DNA of 64,000 nt from Campanula takesimana (Eukaryota; Streptophyta; Magnoliopsida; Asterales; Campanulaceae): NCBI GenBank assembly GCA_026119855.1, contig JAOWBW010000027.1:2148623-2212622 (forward strand), given 5' to 3'. The notes under the pieces are model-generated. The model was given only the letters and a program-made list of their open reading frames with translations, searched no databases and was not told the DNA's origin. Of this stretch, positions 10,166 through 24,500 are shown in pieces. How positions within the stretch are numbered: the first letter of the stretch is position 1; each line of letters starts with the position of its first letter. The position numbers and the translations under genes were made by a program.

Positions 10166-11024
10166 GTAATAATCACGAAAAAAGAGGGACTAACTTTCCG
10201 GGATCGAGGGAGTATTTTTTTTTTTTTGGACAAAGGGAGTATTAAATACGGCTCCCGGAGTCCTTGCCTTAGTTACCTTGCCTTGGGTTGACATTGTCTT
10301 CAAATCTCCTAGGATGCATTTGTGAGGCCAGAAATTTTTCCAAGGAGACACAATGCAAGGGAACCACTAATTTGGATGGAGGGAGTGTTAAATTCAGCTA
10401 CTACAGAAGACCTTGACTTGGTTTACCTTGACTTGAGTTGTCATGGACTTGGTGTACCATTTGATGCTTTTGTGAGGCCAGAAAATTTTCCAAGGGCAAG
10501 GCAAAGAAACCACTTAATAAGTGTGTGGTAGGAAGCAACAGAAAAAAAATGATCAAATTATGTCAAACTTTTGTTACTCCCTCTGTCCCAAAACTGTCCC
10601 AAAATAAACGTCGCACTTTTTTGTACGTTAGTACGAAGGAATTTTGAACAATAATATTAGATTAACTTAATTATCATAATAAAATTATAATTCTTGTTAT
10701 TGATGCACCATTATAAATACTATCCATAACAATTTTTAAATTTTTATTAAGATAATTAAATTAACCTAAAATTATTGCTCAAAGTTCCTTCGTACTAACA
10801 TACAAAAAAGTTTGACATATATTATGAGACAGAGAGAGTAGTTCATAGTGTAGCAAACTAAGTTTTGAATTATCACATTTTTATTTTTATCATAATTTTT
10901 TCCTCACCTCTTTTCATTGATGATTTCAAGTGACGATTCATGTTCCAACCACAAATCATTTTGGGACTAAGGCTTTGTTGCCGCTGTTGTATACAATTCC
11001 ATACAATCTAATCAAGTAAAGATT
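10166..11024. repeat. Right copy of the duplicated host segment
   Basis: Direct copy of 5216-6524 lacking the hAT MITE, so it preserves the empty target site GACACAAT near 10350. It includes the Stowaway MITE at 10577-10838 and the RTE-like tail near 10945-10995. It continues without a break into the 3' end of TAD3. Confidence 0.9.
10577..10838. mobile_element. Stowaway MITE (second copy)
   Basis: Duplicate of the element at 6087-6338, with TA flanks at 10575-10576 and 10839-10840. Its left end is closer to the consensus (CTCCCTCTGTCCC) and has a 10-bp internal repetition of the CTGTCCCAAAA stretch. Confidence 0.85.
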
Positions 11025-11114
11025 ACATGAAAATAAGAAAATATCTGGATGGATTACCATAACAAGAAATTTTCCGTAAAAGATGGTAACAAGAGCACAT
11101 AGAATAATGGTGGC

Positions 11115-14100
11115 CTATGCCTTGTAGGGAACCTGTGTTGTTCTCTGACCATTCTTATCTGCATCTGCTACTAGAGTACACCCCCTATCAATTAATTGCT
11201 CCGGAAACAAAACATTGAAAACAGCATAGTGATGATTTAGGCTTTTCTCTCCTTGCAATCTGTGAACACTTCCCAGTGCACCGGCCTTGGGATTCGGGAA
11301 AGCGTAAAAAATACGCTTAATTCTCTGATGAACAAGAGCCATTGCACACCTGTCATCAGTAATGCAACAAAGAATTAGAATATGAGGTGAAATTCTTGTC
11401 CACGTTTGAAATTGGAATGATGGATTGTTTTGCTGCATGGTTTTTCTAAGGTGGTTAGAGACGAAGAAAGATTGATGAGGCTCAACCTTAAGACTAGCTA
11501 GCTAGCTGCACAAATATTCACCTATCTGACCATTCGAAAAGTTCGTGATTTATTTGAAATGTGCTATTTGAAGAAGATTTTCATGTCTAAATTGTGAATC
11601 GTGGGATTAGAGTCCAAGGAATTTTCAGACTAAGGGACATAGCTACATAAATTGTGATACGGAAATTTTTTCAGACAATATTAATAATGAAAAAAAACAC
11701 CCCCTCAACAGCCATCCTTCTAATTTTAAGTATGAAGAGTTACAAAAGCCAAGGTTACCAAACAGCTAGAAACCAGCAAAACCAAAACATGTTTTTGTGT
11801 AGAATATTTATCACAGAGAATAGAGATGACATTGGACAGCACTGATATAACCAAAACACCCTGCTTAAAGGAATAACAAACCAGGCCAAATAACTTACAT
11901 TGTGCACGGTTCCCAAACAAGGTAAATGTCATAGCCAGTACATAAATAAGGTCTGACAATCTCGGGCTGACAGCATTTAGAGTGAAGATTAAGTTTTTCA
12001 TCCTCCACCACCTGAAACCGCAAAACAAAGTTCAGTAATTTACCAAAGGATCTTCAGACAGTTCATTTAACACAGAGGTAGCAAATACACTTGATTAAAA
12101 ATAATATAAAAAAATCTTTCAAGGCTGCAAATATCAGATCCCACTATTACCCACCATGGTTAAAGCCACTGCGTTGTCCAGTTATCAAATGGACAAGGAT
12201 TTAGAGAGCTTACATGTGTTGGACAAGGTTTTTGCCTCTTTGATACAGAGCAGGTTGCAGATGACTGCAAACAATCTGCTTCAGTAAAATGATCTCCATT
12301 GCTATCACCAGGAAAAAGGCGTCTATCTCTGGCGGCAGAATCTTCTATAGCTACAACAGCAGCATGCCGTAAAGGATGCCAAGAACAAGAACCGGTGCTA
12401 AAATCTTGGTCAGACCACTGCCAAGGATTTACACATGAGACACTCCCATCCATTCTTTTGGTTTCACGAGATGAAGAATCTAAATAGGAATTGTTTTGAT
12501 TTTCTAATCCATTAGCCATTGAAGGAGTAGTGACTTCCTGTTGTTCATAACAGTTTGTTTCCAGATTTATGGTGGGATTCAAAGGGTGAACTTGATCACA
12601 TGCACTTGCAATCACCTGGTTGGTTGAAGGATCCACGATAACTGCAGCATTCACCACCTACGGAGAAGGGGTAGATTAGTATTTATAACCATAACAAAAC
12701 CCCGATCCTAAACCCAAATTTAGTTTATGTAACAAGGACACAAGTGCAGAAGTCATGTTATTGGATGTGAGATATATGAAAACCGTTAATCTTAATACAC
12801 ATGGACTTGGCTAATACATAACCAGGGGCGAATTCACGTTAGGCTATTGGGTGAAAAGCATAAATATTATAGCACATTTAAAGGAGAAATTATATTGTTA
12901 AGATCAGGGACGTAGTTGTTTAGGGGCAAGGGGGGTCAATTGACCCCCCTGAACTTTTAAACAATGTTAATCTAACCCCCTTCAACTTTAAAGTTTACAT
13001 ATATATGCAATTTTGACCACCCTGAACTTTGCCAAAATTACAAGCTATGTCTAAAAGTTTGAGAAGAGAAAGAGTTGTGCAATGAATTGAAACATGGAAA
13101 ATTTGAAATAGTTAAAGTGAAATTGTTACCTAGTGAATACTAATATCAAATGGCAATATCTAAAACATAAATCACCACTCAATAAGTGGTAAACATAATA
13201 TTAATAATATCGATGCTTCATTTTTCGATTATAATTTATTAATCCACTTAAGAATTGCATTTTAGATGTCAAAAGCAGTGATAATTGTTCAAACATGAAA
13301 GAAATCAACGAGCTTGCTCGAATGATGTTTATGATAAGAATCATATCCTATTTTATTAACTTATTTATCGTGAAAATTGATATTGGTTTTCACCAAGTTC
13401 TTTTATTTAAGTAACGGTTTATGTATGAAACAAGTTTTTTTAACAATTGCGTAGTGCATTTTTTGATACCTTATACTTCCCCCGTTTCAAGAAAGTCGTC
13501 ATACTTTTCATTTTTAATATGTCGTAAAATATTAATGTGTTTCTACATGTAGCAATAAATATATTTATATTAACAAAGAACAAGCAGATAAAGCATGCTT
13601 CAAAAATGTTAATTTTCAAACAGAACAATCACAGTAGTGTATATTTTGACCCCCCTCACATTAATTCCTGGCTACGTCCCTGGTTAAGATTAGCTACCAC
13701 ATAGTGTACATCATATTCACCTATGCTGTCTAGCTTAGTTGGTCGGACACAAGGTTTTGAAATCTTGTGGTCCTGAGTTCAAGCACCATAGTGGGCATCA
13801 CTTTTGACTATTTTTTGAAGCTTTGTAGTGTAAGGCTTGTCTTGAAGCTTTTTAGTGTAATTTGTGCACCCACATAGAAAAAACATCCATGTCCGCCACA
13901 GACCACGGTCCACTTGGGTAAAAGGATCCATAAATAGGGTATATGGGGACTCATCCCTTTGATTGTATGTTGTACTCCTATGTATTCGACTGCAAATATA
14001 AATATGATCAGTCGACAGCTTAATAGGAAGGAATACATTTCTTGTGAAACACCTACCAGTCATGCAGGTTGGATAAAGCTACCAGTTCCCGAAGAAAACT

Positions 14101-17100
14101 TGTTGAGCTGACATTAAACATTTAAACTCTGAGTCCCAAAATGGTCAACATCAATGAGTTTTGCTTGTACCTGTATTTGATTGTTTAAATGAATCATGAT
14201 TCTCCTAGCATGTTACTCCCTCTGTCCTAGTAGAAGAGTAACAATTGACTGAACTGCTGAGGATTTAGGGGGGTCTCATGTTGAGATATTCCGGAGATAT
14301 TTGAGATATCTCCGAATTCTTCTTGTAGATATTATCTTGATTCTCTTGTTTATCTTTTCCTTAGTTAGTTACTTGAAAAAAATTGTTGTATATCTCTAAG
14401 CTAATATGTAGGCATTAGACTAGGATGAATCCCATTGACAACGGGATCTTGTTTGTATATATGTACGGCTTCTTTGTGAATACAACTCGGGATATTCCTC
14501 CATCTTGTTGTGCCGTTTCTAACTTGGTACCAGAGCAACCAAGATCCAATCAAAACACCATGACCGGCGACATTAGTTTTTGTCGACCAATGACCATCCG
14601 AAATCGTTTCTGACCAATATCCGAACTTAAAGGTGAGAATTATGAAGAATGGACGAAGCTTGGCTTCGTTGACAGACCAGCTGATAGCCTACAAAGGCTG
14701 TAGAAGGCGAATTCAATGGTGATGAGGGAAGAACACTTACGGAGTGGCGTGAATGAAGAACATCCTGAACCTGTGTGCACTGTTGCACAGACACTTGTGT
14801 CCAGTTAACACATGGTTCAGGGGGGATACGAAGGGGAGAAGTGGAGGCCAAACCAGAAACAAATCTTATGCATTGAGTGCATGAATCAGCAGGATTCATG
14901 TCAATGAAGGAGGAGCTGTTGGAATGACAGATGCAAGGCTCATATGTTGGGCTTCACACTTGAACAATGGAGTTTCGTTACGAAGTACGTGCAGACACAA
15001 GTGCGGTCATTTGATCGTACAGGCAATCGCACAACTGATCACATAATTGGTACGACAGATGATGAGTCTTGGCTCGATGATAGCGGAGCCAACAGACACG
15101 TGACCGGCAATATGGCTTTGCTTAAAAATGTTCGTGAAATCAGGGCAAACTGTATAGGCTTGCCCAATGAAAATTATATGGTGACCACAAAGGAAGGCGG
15201 TGTTGAAATCGGGACATGGTTAACTTTAAAAAATGTGTTATATGTTCCTACGTTCAATTGCAATCTATTGTATGTTCCTCAATTAATTTGTACTTCTGAT
15301 GTTTTAGTGCATTTCACTGATAAATCGAGTGTAATACATGACCGAGTCTCGAAGATGGTGATTGGTGAAGGTGAACAAGACGACAGGCTTTACTTCTTGA
15401 GAAAAACAGCACGTACTGAAGTCTGCAACGTCAAGGAGCTTAAGAGTTATCAGTTGTGGCACCAACAACTTGGACATCTGTCAAGCAAAGTGGTTAGTGT
15501 GTTGCACATTGTTAGTCGGGGTAGTATTAATAAGGATGTGTGTGGGATTTGCTGTCAAGCTAAACAGAGTAGAGACAATTTTTTGTAGAGTGAGAATAAC
15601 TGTATTGAGATTTTTGATTTGATTCATTGTAACGTTTGGGGAGATTATCGAAAGCCTGCCATGTGTGGGGCCACTTATTTTTTGACCATTATGGATGATT
15701 GCTCCCGTGCCGTGTGGGTTTATCTATTCGCTCCAAAAGTGATGTTTCTCAAATTTTGAATTTTTTCTCATAATGATAGAAAGACAGTTTTATAAGCGTG
15801 TTAAGAAAATTCGGACTGAGAATGGCACGGATATGCGTCTATCAAAGTATTTTGTTGAGAATGGCATTAAACATCACACCACTTGCACTCGTACGTCTCA
15901 ACAAAACGGTCGGGTTGAACGAAAACACCGACATGTTTTGAACGTATCTTGTGCTTTGATGTTTCAAGCCAAATTATCTGTCAAGTTTTGGGGGGAGTGC
16001 GTCTTAGCGACGGTCTATTTAATAATTGTTCACCTTCGAAATTGTTGCATGGGAAATCTCCTTATGAAATTCTTTTTGGGAAACCGCCTTCTTACCAAAA
16101 CATTAGAGTTTCTGGGTCTTGTATTATGTGCATTACTCTAAAAGAGAGAATGATGATGAGTTTTTTAGTTGTAGTAGAAGATGTGTTTTCTTGGGGTATC
16201 TGTATGGGAAGAAAGGTTGGTTGGTATATGATCGTGATGAACACGAAACACTTGTTTCACGTGACGGTGTTTTTGTTGAGAAGGTGCTTCCTTTTGCTAG
16301 CATGCAAACTGATCCAGCACATGCGTATATTGATTCTGACATATTTCTTTGTCCCACAATGGACACTTATGAAGAAGACAATGTTGGTGTATCTGCTCGT
16401 GTGCCTGAACAGTTGACTGCACCAGTGGCTAAACAACAGACTGATCAAATGGCAGACGGTGGTGAGAATGGTCTGACTGCATGTGAAGAAGACAATATTG
16501 GTGTGACTGAACCAGTGGCTGAACAACTTGCCGATCAGATGGCAGATAGTGATGAAAATGGTGTGACTTATCCTATGTCTGAACAGTTGCCCGGTTGCCA
16601 GGACAATTGCATGCACAAGTGACTACATAACAAGAAGCAAGAACAGGTAATTGAGGATGTTAATCAGCCTGCAGAAATTGAAAACCTGAGTCAGGGCCAG
16701 CGTGCTAGGGTCTTTCTACAAGGTATTCATCCTCAAGACTATGTGTTAAGCCAAAGCATTATGGAGAAGCGGTCAACTCTCCTAAATGGCATGAGGCTAT
16801 GAATAAAGAGCTTGATGCTCTTAATCAGAATGGTACATAGGAGTTGGTGGATCCTCCCATTGACAAGAAGGAAACTGGCAACAAATGGGTGTACAAGATA
16901 AAATATAATGCGGATGGGTCGGTGTAGCGTTACAAAGCTCGTTTGGTGATTTTCGGAAATCGTCAAGTTGAAGGCGTAGATTTCAAAGAAACTTTTGCAC
17001 CAACAATCAAGATGGTAACAGTTCGAGTTTTTCTATCTATCTCTGCAGTTCGTGGATGAGAACTTCATCAAATGGATGTGCACAATGCCTTTCTTCACTG

Positions 17101-18418
17101 AGACCTAAGTGAAGATGTTTATATGAAAGTACCATTGGGCCATCATGCTTCTTCTTCTGGTAAGGTGTGCAAACTCAAGAAATCCTTGTATGGACCCCGT
17201 CAAGCACCTTGATGTTGGTTTGCAATGTTGTGGCCTTGAAGAAATATGGATTTATCCAGTCATGTTTGGACTATTCCCTCTTTTCCTACAGAACTTTCGC
17301 TGCTGAAACACATGTTCTTGTGTACGTAGACGATTTGGTTATTGGTGGTAATGATACTAAGGTCATTCAGCGATTCAAAGAATACCTTAGTACATGCTTT
17401 ACATGAAAGACTTGGGTCGACTTAAGTATTTTTTGGGGCTCGAAGTTGCTACGCATCCGGACGGCATTTTTCTTTCTCAACGAAAATACGCCCTAGACAT
17501 TCTCTCTGAGATGGGACTTCTTGGTGCTCGTCCCATACTTACACCCATTGAACAGAACCATTGCTTGGCTTTATCTGAGGATGATGATTTGCGTGACCCT
17601 GAGGCCTATCGGCGTCCCCTAGGACGTCTTGTTTATCTCACCATACGATCGGAACTTTCATATAGTGTGCACACTCTTGCACAGTTTACAAGTAGCCCTA
17701 AGGTGGCTAAATGGAGCGCTGCGTTGCGCATTGTTCGTTAGGTAATCCCGGCTAAGCCGTTCTTCTACATGCAAAAATCTAGCCTGCGATTACAAGCCTA
17801 TTGTGACTCCAATTGGACAAGCTGCACGATTACTCGTCGATCACTAACCGCCTATTTTATCCATTTGGGTGATTCTCCAATCTCTTGGAAGACGAAGAAA
17901 GAAACTACTATCTCTCGTTCCTCGGCCGAGGCCGAATATCGTTCTATGGCTAGTGCTACGTGTGAGCTCCTATGGCTACGTGGTTTACTCCATTCGTTTG
18001 AATTACAACATCAGCATCCTATGCTTCTTCTCTGTGACAGTCAATCTGCGTTGCTTGTGGCTCAGAATCCTGTCCATCACGAACGAACAAATCATATAAA
18101 AGTTGACTTGTGCAGGATGTTGTTCAGACACGTGTCATCACAACTCAGTATGTTCACACTTCCGCTCAACTAGCTGATGCGCTTACCAAGGCATTGGGCA
18201 GTCGACAATTCCTTCATCTACTGAGCAAGTTGGACGTTCATGATCTACACCATAGTTACCAGGAACGTGGGACGTTTCGGGACGCGGGACGGGTACGGGA
18301 ACGAGGAACATGACTTAGTAAATTTTAGGTACGCTGGGGGTAGGATCAATTGGGAACGTGGTACGCTCTATATTGAAACACATCACTAAGTTGAATAACA
18401 TATATATACACACACACT

Positions 18419-18504
<86 letters not shown>

Positions 18505-21500
18505 CTTTTAGGGAGATAAAATAGTATAATATAAAGGCGGATAACCATAAAAGATTGTAAATGAAGACAAGATTCTACGTTGATGACCGTTTATTTTCCG
18601 GTACGATTGTTTGAGTACTTTGGGTCGAGTTCCCTTGTGAACCCGGGACGCGTGTTCCCGGGACGTGGGACGAGGGGGGGTTGGGAGTTCCCGGTAACAA
18701 TGATCTACACGCTCCAACTTGAGGGGGGGGGTGATATATTCCAGAGATATTTAAGATATTCCAAAATTCTTCTTGAAGATATGATCTTGATTCTCTTGTT
18801 TATCTTTTCCTTAGTTAGTTACTTGAAAATATTGTTGTATATCTCTATGTTAATATGTAGGGATTAGACTAGGATGAATCCCATTGACTACGGGATCTTG
18901 TTTGTATATATGTACGGCTTCTTTGTGAATACGACTCGGGATTTTCCTCCATCTTGTTGTGTCCTTTCTAACTTCTCACACCCACCTAGCCATACTAGTA
19001 ACCGTAATTAGGGCTGTAAAGGAGTCGAGTTTAGTCAAGTTTTGCCTGTTCGAATTCGAGCTCGTTAACGAGTTATCGAGTTCGAGTAGTGGTTCGAACT
19101 CGAGTTGAATCGAGTTTCCAATTGATCGCGAGCTGCTCAAGCAGCTGGGGTCAATATCAAACTCGAGTTTTGGAGGAAATCTGCCAAAAAAATGGTCCTA
19201 ACGAGCCGTTTTAACGAGCTTATCGATCCGATCTCGAAACGAGTTGCTCGTGAACCAAAACAAATCGAGATTTGGCGAGTTTATCGAGTTGAGCTCAAAC
19301 CGAGTTGATCACAATGAACCTCGTCGAACTCACGAGTCGAGCCGGTTCGACTCGAAAATTCAAACAGTTAAAAATTCAGTTCGAATTCGAGTCGAGTCAC
19401 GATTCGAGCTTAATCGAGTCAAGTTTGTTCGAGTCGAGCACGAGCTAATTCGGATCGAAAAACAGCCCTAGCCCTAATATACACACAGATAATATGAGAA
19501 ATAACACAAAGATTTGATAACCCAGTCCGTCAAAACATGACTACGTCTGGGGGCGTTGCCAAGCCAGGATATACACTATAATTAATATATCATGGTGATT
19601 ATAACTTCGCACATGTAATCACTAAGATCTAAGCATAGCTACTCTCTTTGTACAACCTATCTCTAAAAAATATGGTCTCTCCTCTACAAGAACACACACA
19701 TCTCGTCATGGCCGGGTTGTAGGATCGCCCGTCTTAGCTCACCTAGGCCCCCGGCCCCTTTCCTTGACACTTTTGTGTCTCTCTCTTGTGTATCCTAGCT
19801 CTCTCGTTCAAGCACACATGTTTATGGCCGTCACTTGTATTTATTAAACCCTAAACCTATTATGAGTCGAAATCTCCTAAAAAAAAAGAAGCTCAACAAA
19901 AGCTGGAAACGGGGCTATGCGACCGCATAGGTTCCAATCCTTTTATGCGGCCACACCATGCGACCGCATAGCTTCCAGATTCTTCATCCACTATTTTGGT
20001 CTCCTTCTCCTCCTTTCCTCCTCCTTGAGTACTTTGACTCCAACTCAAACTCCCGCATGGTTTAGACTTTCACCCCAATCATGTTCCTCGTTGATTTAGA
20101 CTCGACAACCCAACATGAATACGTAAATCAAGAAAATGCTTTTGCTACCTACTAAATCTCTAAACCTCCCCTGGTAACATTTTGCATTCAAACTAGGTGG
20201 AAATATTAAAGTTCAACTAGGCGGGAAAAGTCAAATAATTAACTACTCCCTCCGTCCCAGTTTAAGGTTCTTTGGTACTTTGACTCCAACTCAACTATTT
20301 TGGTCTCCTTCTCCTCCTTTCCTCCTCCTTGAGTACTTTGACTCCAACTCAAACTCCCGCATGGTTTAGACTTTCACCCCAATCATGTTCCTCGTTGATT
20401 TAGACTCAACAACCCAACATGAATACGTAATTCAAGAAAATGCTTTTGCTACCTACTAAATCTCTAAACCTCCCCTGTTAACATTTTGCATTCAAACTAG
20501 GTGGAAATATTAAAGTTCAACTAGGCGGGAAAAGTCAAATAATTAACTACTCCCTCCGTCCCAGTTTAAGGTTCTTACTTTCCTTTTTGGTCTGTCCCAG
20601 TTTAAGGTTCTTAGTTACTTTATTCCATAAATGGAAAAAGAATGAAGAAAATCATGCCCTCAAAAGGTCCATTTAATTACAAAAAAAACATTCCTTACCT
20701 AACTTACTTTCACCCACTTGCTTTATAAATAGTGTTTTGGACATTTAAATCCTTCAATCTCTACTTTTGGTTGACTCATTTCCATTGTTTTTGCCTTGGT
20801 TTCTTAATAAGCGTGCATAGTCAAACTAAGAACCTTAAACCGGGACGGAGGGAGTAATACAATACTCTCACGTCCAACATGAGTATCATTTTTCTAGTTA
20901 AGTTACTAAAATCACGTTATAAACTAGCATCTTCAAGTTTGCATTTGTTATCACCGAGTATATTCATCAAGGCTAATTATGTACATGTCCTATTAAAAGA
21001 GCATACAAGTGAACATTCTTAATTTCCTAAAATAAAAAAGCGGGAAATGGAAATGGACACTCATTTATGGACAATGGTCAAAGTAGTATACATGGAAATT
21101 TGGGGGGAGGGTGGTTTCTTTTGATAGGAAGTATACTTGGAAATGGTTATAATTGCATAAATGCTTGGTGATATGTGTTCAAGATGTGTATACTGCATTG
21201 GAGGTTGAAATTGAATGCATAAGTTTATTAATTTTGTTTTGGTAAGGTTGAATGCATGATTTTTAGAAGTGATTTCTTTATGTGAACCCAACAAAAAGTG
21301 GTGGAGTTTAATATGGAATGAAGTATAACTAATCTTCGATACCATTACTAAGCTTAACATATAACTGTACACAGAATTCATGCATTCCCTTAACTGGCAG
21401 TTTTGCCCAGAAATCTAACAGCTTGTCGAGTACTAAACAGCACAAACTACCCAAGAAATCCCTAAGCGCCAAACTCAATGATCTATAGTGACTGATCGAG

Positions 21501-24500
21501 GAAGGAAATACTTTTGATTGATGTTGTATAACAAACATACATCATATATGCACACAAAAATTACCTGGCCATTGGCAATCGCCAGATCAACTGCTAGCTT
21601 CATGAAGTTGCAAACAGATTGCGATTCCTTGTCCGAAAATCCGGTAATGCCATCGATGTTGCTATAGTAGAAACATTAAAGACACAAAAGAAAATCAGGT
21701 CAAGACTGTCTAGAGAATTTAATTGCAAAATAAATTTGTGTAATGTGTGGCAAAATAATTACTTTCACACAGATTAAGAATATACTAGTTAGTTTAATTG
21801 TTTTGATTTTATAACAAAAATGTAATGTAATTACTAATATATCATATTAAATGCCTAATAAATGTGCACTTATCTTTGAAAAAGAATAATTAATTAGGGG
21901 TATTTTGGTACAAGAGTATCAAATACAGCTGCATTTCATGAATTTCGCATTGAAATTGATGAGATTTGCTTATAATTAAGGCAAAGCAAATTGTCTTTTT
22001 CTGTTTATGGTGAGGCCAGAGGGAGTTTGCCTCTTATATTTATTAGAAGCACTAGCATGATTACATGAAAACAAACATCATTAATTGCTTAAGATATGAC
22101 GTAAGCTAGAAGCATAATAACTTGCACCCTTAATTTGACATATACTTCAAATTCCTTTAACATTGCAACTTTCCTACTCCCCCCACTCTTATTATGTTGG
22201 TTGCAAGAAAAAAACTCACATCCCTGGGTATGAAATATCATAACAATCATTGCCAAATATTGTGATTTTTATTTGTACTATTTATTTGAAGTTAATAGAA
22301 ATACAACAAGTATACAGGTAATTAAGTGAATGCTTTTGCTTATTTAGGCGGTTAGGCCCATAATTAGAAACAAGGTAATAATACATCTTAAATTCCTTGG
22401 TGGCCAGAAAAAGTAAGATTCTGTAAAAGAAAAGTTGTGAATATATATGAGACTGAGGGGGTATTTTTATATTTCCATATCCCATTATTATAAGAAAAGG
22501 CTAAATAAGAAATTTAAAAGTGTATCTGCCATTTGGCTACAGTGTCACTGGCACAGAACGAATAGGAGTCAGAGTCAGCTTCAAATGTAATGTTCTGATA
22601 ACCCTGAACAAAGAATTGAACCTTGTACAACCATAGCTGAAGTTGCCTTTGTTAAGTATATCTCTTCGATCAGATCTTCTTTTCGTCATAATGACAACCT
22701 ATTGAGGGTTTGACACATTAAAATTATCATCTTGAATGTTTTGTTGTCTTTTTAATTTTGTTCTTTGGGTGTGAATCTAGTAACAAATCCGCCAAGGATT
22801 AAATCCGCTAAGGATTTACCCTTGCCTGTCCCAAGCCAGGATAAAGGATGAGGGTTGCGGTAGGCATGTGACAGCCAGCGTAAAAACTTTGTCACATTTC
22901 TTATGACATGAATCCGAATATGAATATCGTTGGGGCGTTCCCTTCACAGCGACGCGCTACACTTCCTAGGCCTGGGTGTAGTGATAAGTATGCAAAGGTT
23001 GCTAGGTCGTCGCCCGGAAGCGACGCGCCACCTCGGCGCCCGGGGGTGGTGTCAAATATGCAAGGGTTCCTGCATTGCGGACGAGTGCGGGTAAAGAAGC
23101 TAGTCCATGGTGGGGGTAAGATTAGTGGGATGCGCTTTGGAACTTGGAACATAGGCTCTTTGACAGGGAGATCAGCAGAAGTGGTGGAGGTTATGATGAG
23201 GAGGAAGATTCACATAATGTGTCTACAAGAAACTAAGTGGGTTGGAGAGAAAGCTAAAGAAATAGCACCTTGGGGTTTTAAGCTTTGGTATTCAGGAAAG
23301 GAGAAGGGTAGGAATGGAGTAGGTATCATTATTGACAAGGAGTATATCGATGATGTGGTGGAGCTGTACAGGAAGAGTGACCGGATTATTGGTATTAAAC
23401 TTGTGGTTAGTGATGAGATTATAACTATTATTAGTGCCTATGCACCACAAGTAGGGTTGGACGCATCTATTAAACAAGAGTTCTGGGAAGATTTAGAAGA
23501 GGTTGTGCAACGCGTACCTAGTGGTGAGAAGTTAGTCGTTGGTGGCGATCTTAATGGACATGTGGGGTCTAGTCGACACGATTTTGAGAGCATTCATGGA
23601 GGTTTTGGTTTTGGGGAGAGGAATGAAGCAGGGAACGGGATCCTGGAGTTTGCGATGGCATATGACTTGAGTATAATGAACACTTGGTTCAAGAAGAGAG
23701 AATCACACTTGGTGACCTATAGAAGTGGAGGTAATGCAAGTCAGATTGACTTCTTCTTAGTGAGAAATGCTTGTAGAAAGAGTTACACTGACTGCAAGGT
23801 TATTCCAGGTGAAAGTACTGCAACTCAACATAGACTTGTGGTACTTGATTTTCGAAGTAGAAGAATTTCAAGGAAGAGAAAACCACTAGTAGAACCTAGA
23901 ATCAAGTGGTGGAGGCTTCAAGGGGAGAATCAACAGAGATTTCTAGCTAAGATGGCCACTACTGGTATTTGGTCGGGTAATATGGAGGATATGGATATAG
24001 ATTCGACCTGGACTAAGATGGAGCATACCATAAAAGAGGTGGCAAGAGAAGTCCTTGGAGAATCTAAAGGAAGTGTGCCACAAAGTAAGGACACATCATG
24101 GTGGAACGAGGAAGTAAAGCAAGCGATAAAGAGCAAGCGAGAATGCTATAAATTATTGGGAAAATGCAGGAGTGAGGAGAACTATGAGAGGTATAAGGAG
24201 GCTAGAAGAGAAGCAAAGAAAGCAGTAAAAGATGCAAGAGCAAAGGTGAATCAGAAACTTTATGATAGATTGGATACAAAAGAAGGGGAAAAGGACATCT
24301 ATACACTTGCTCGTATGAGGGATAAGAGGACACGAGACATTGGGAGGGTTAAATGTGTTAAGGATGTAGACCAAAGAGTGTTGGTCGGGGATAAAGAGAT
24401 AAAAGATAGGTGGAGTTCGTACTTCAATACCTTGTTTAATGGCAATCAAGAGCAGGATATTGGAGATATAACTATCCCTTCGAGTATGATTAATCGAGAT

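Larger units (their letters stand above)
14279..18973 (+). mobile_element. Decayed Ty1/copia element with short LTRs
   Basis: The 5' LTR is 14279-14524 and the 3' LTR is about 18730-18973, each about 245 bp, with a 5-bp duplication TCTCA (14274-14278 and 18974-18978). The primer-binding site TGGTACCAGAGC (14525-14536) follows the 5' LTR and differs by one base from the usual initiator-Met complement. A G-run polypurine tract precedes the 3' LTR. It lies antisense to TAD3 in intron 12658-21564, and a further element interrupts it at 18251-18699. Confidence 0.9.

Noticed and set aside
11115..11438. 107-aa stand-alone gene
   Set aside because: It is the last TAD3 exon extended into its upstream intron; the true exon begins at 11349.
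13731..13780. tRNA gene
   Set aside because: A and B boxes are present, but the intervening sequence does not form a tRNA cloverleaf; it fits a SINE better.
18315..18548. ORF of alternating Tyr-Ile
   Set aside because: Translation of the (TA)n tract inside an insertion.
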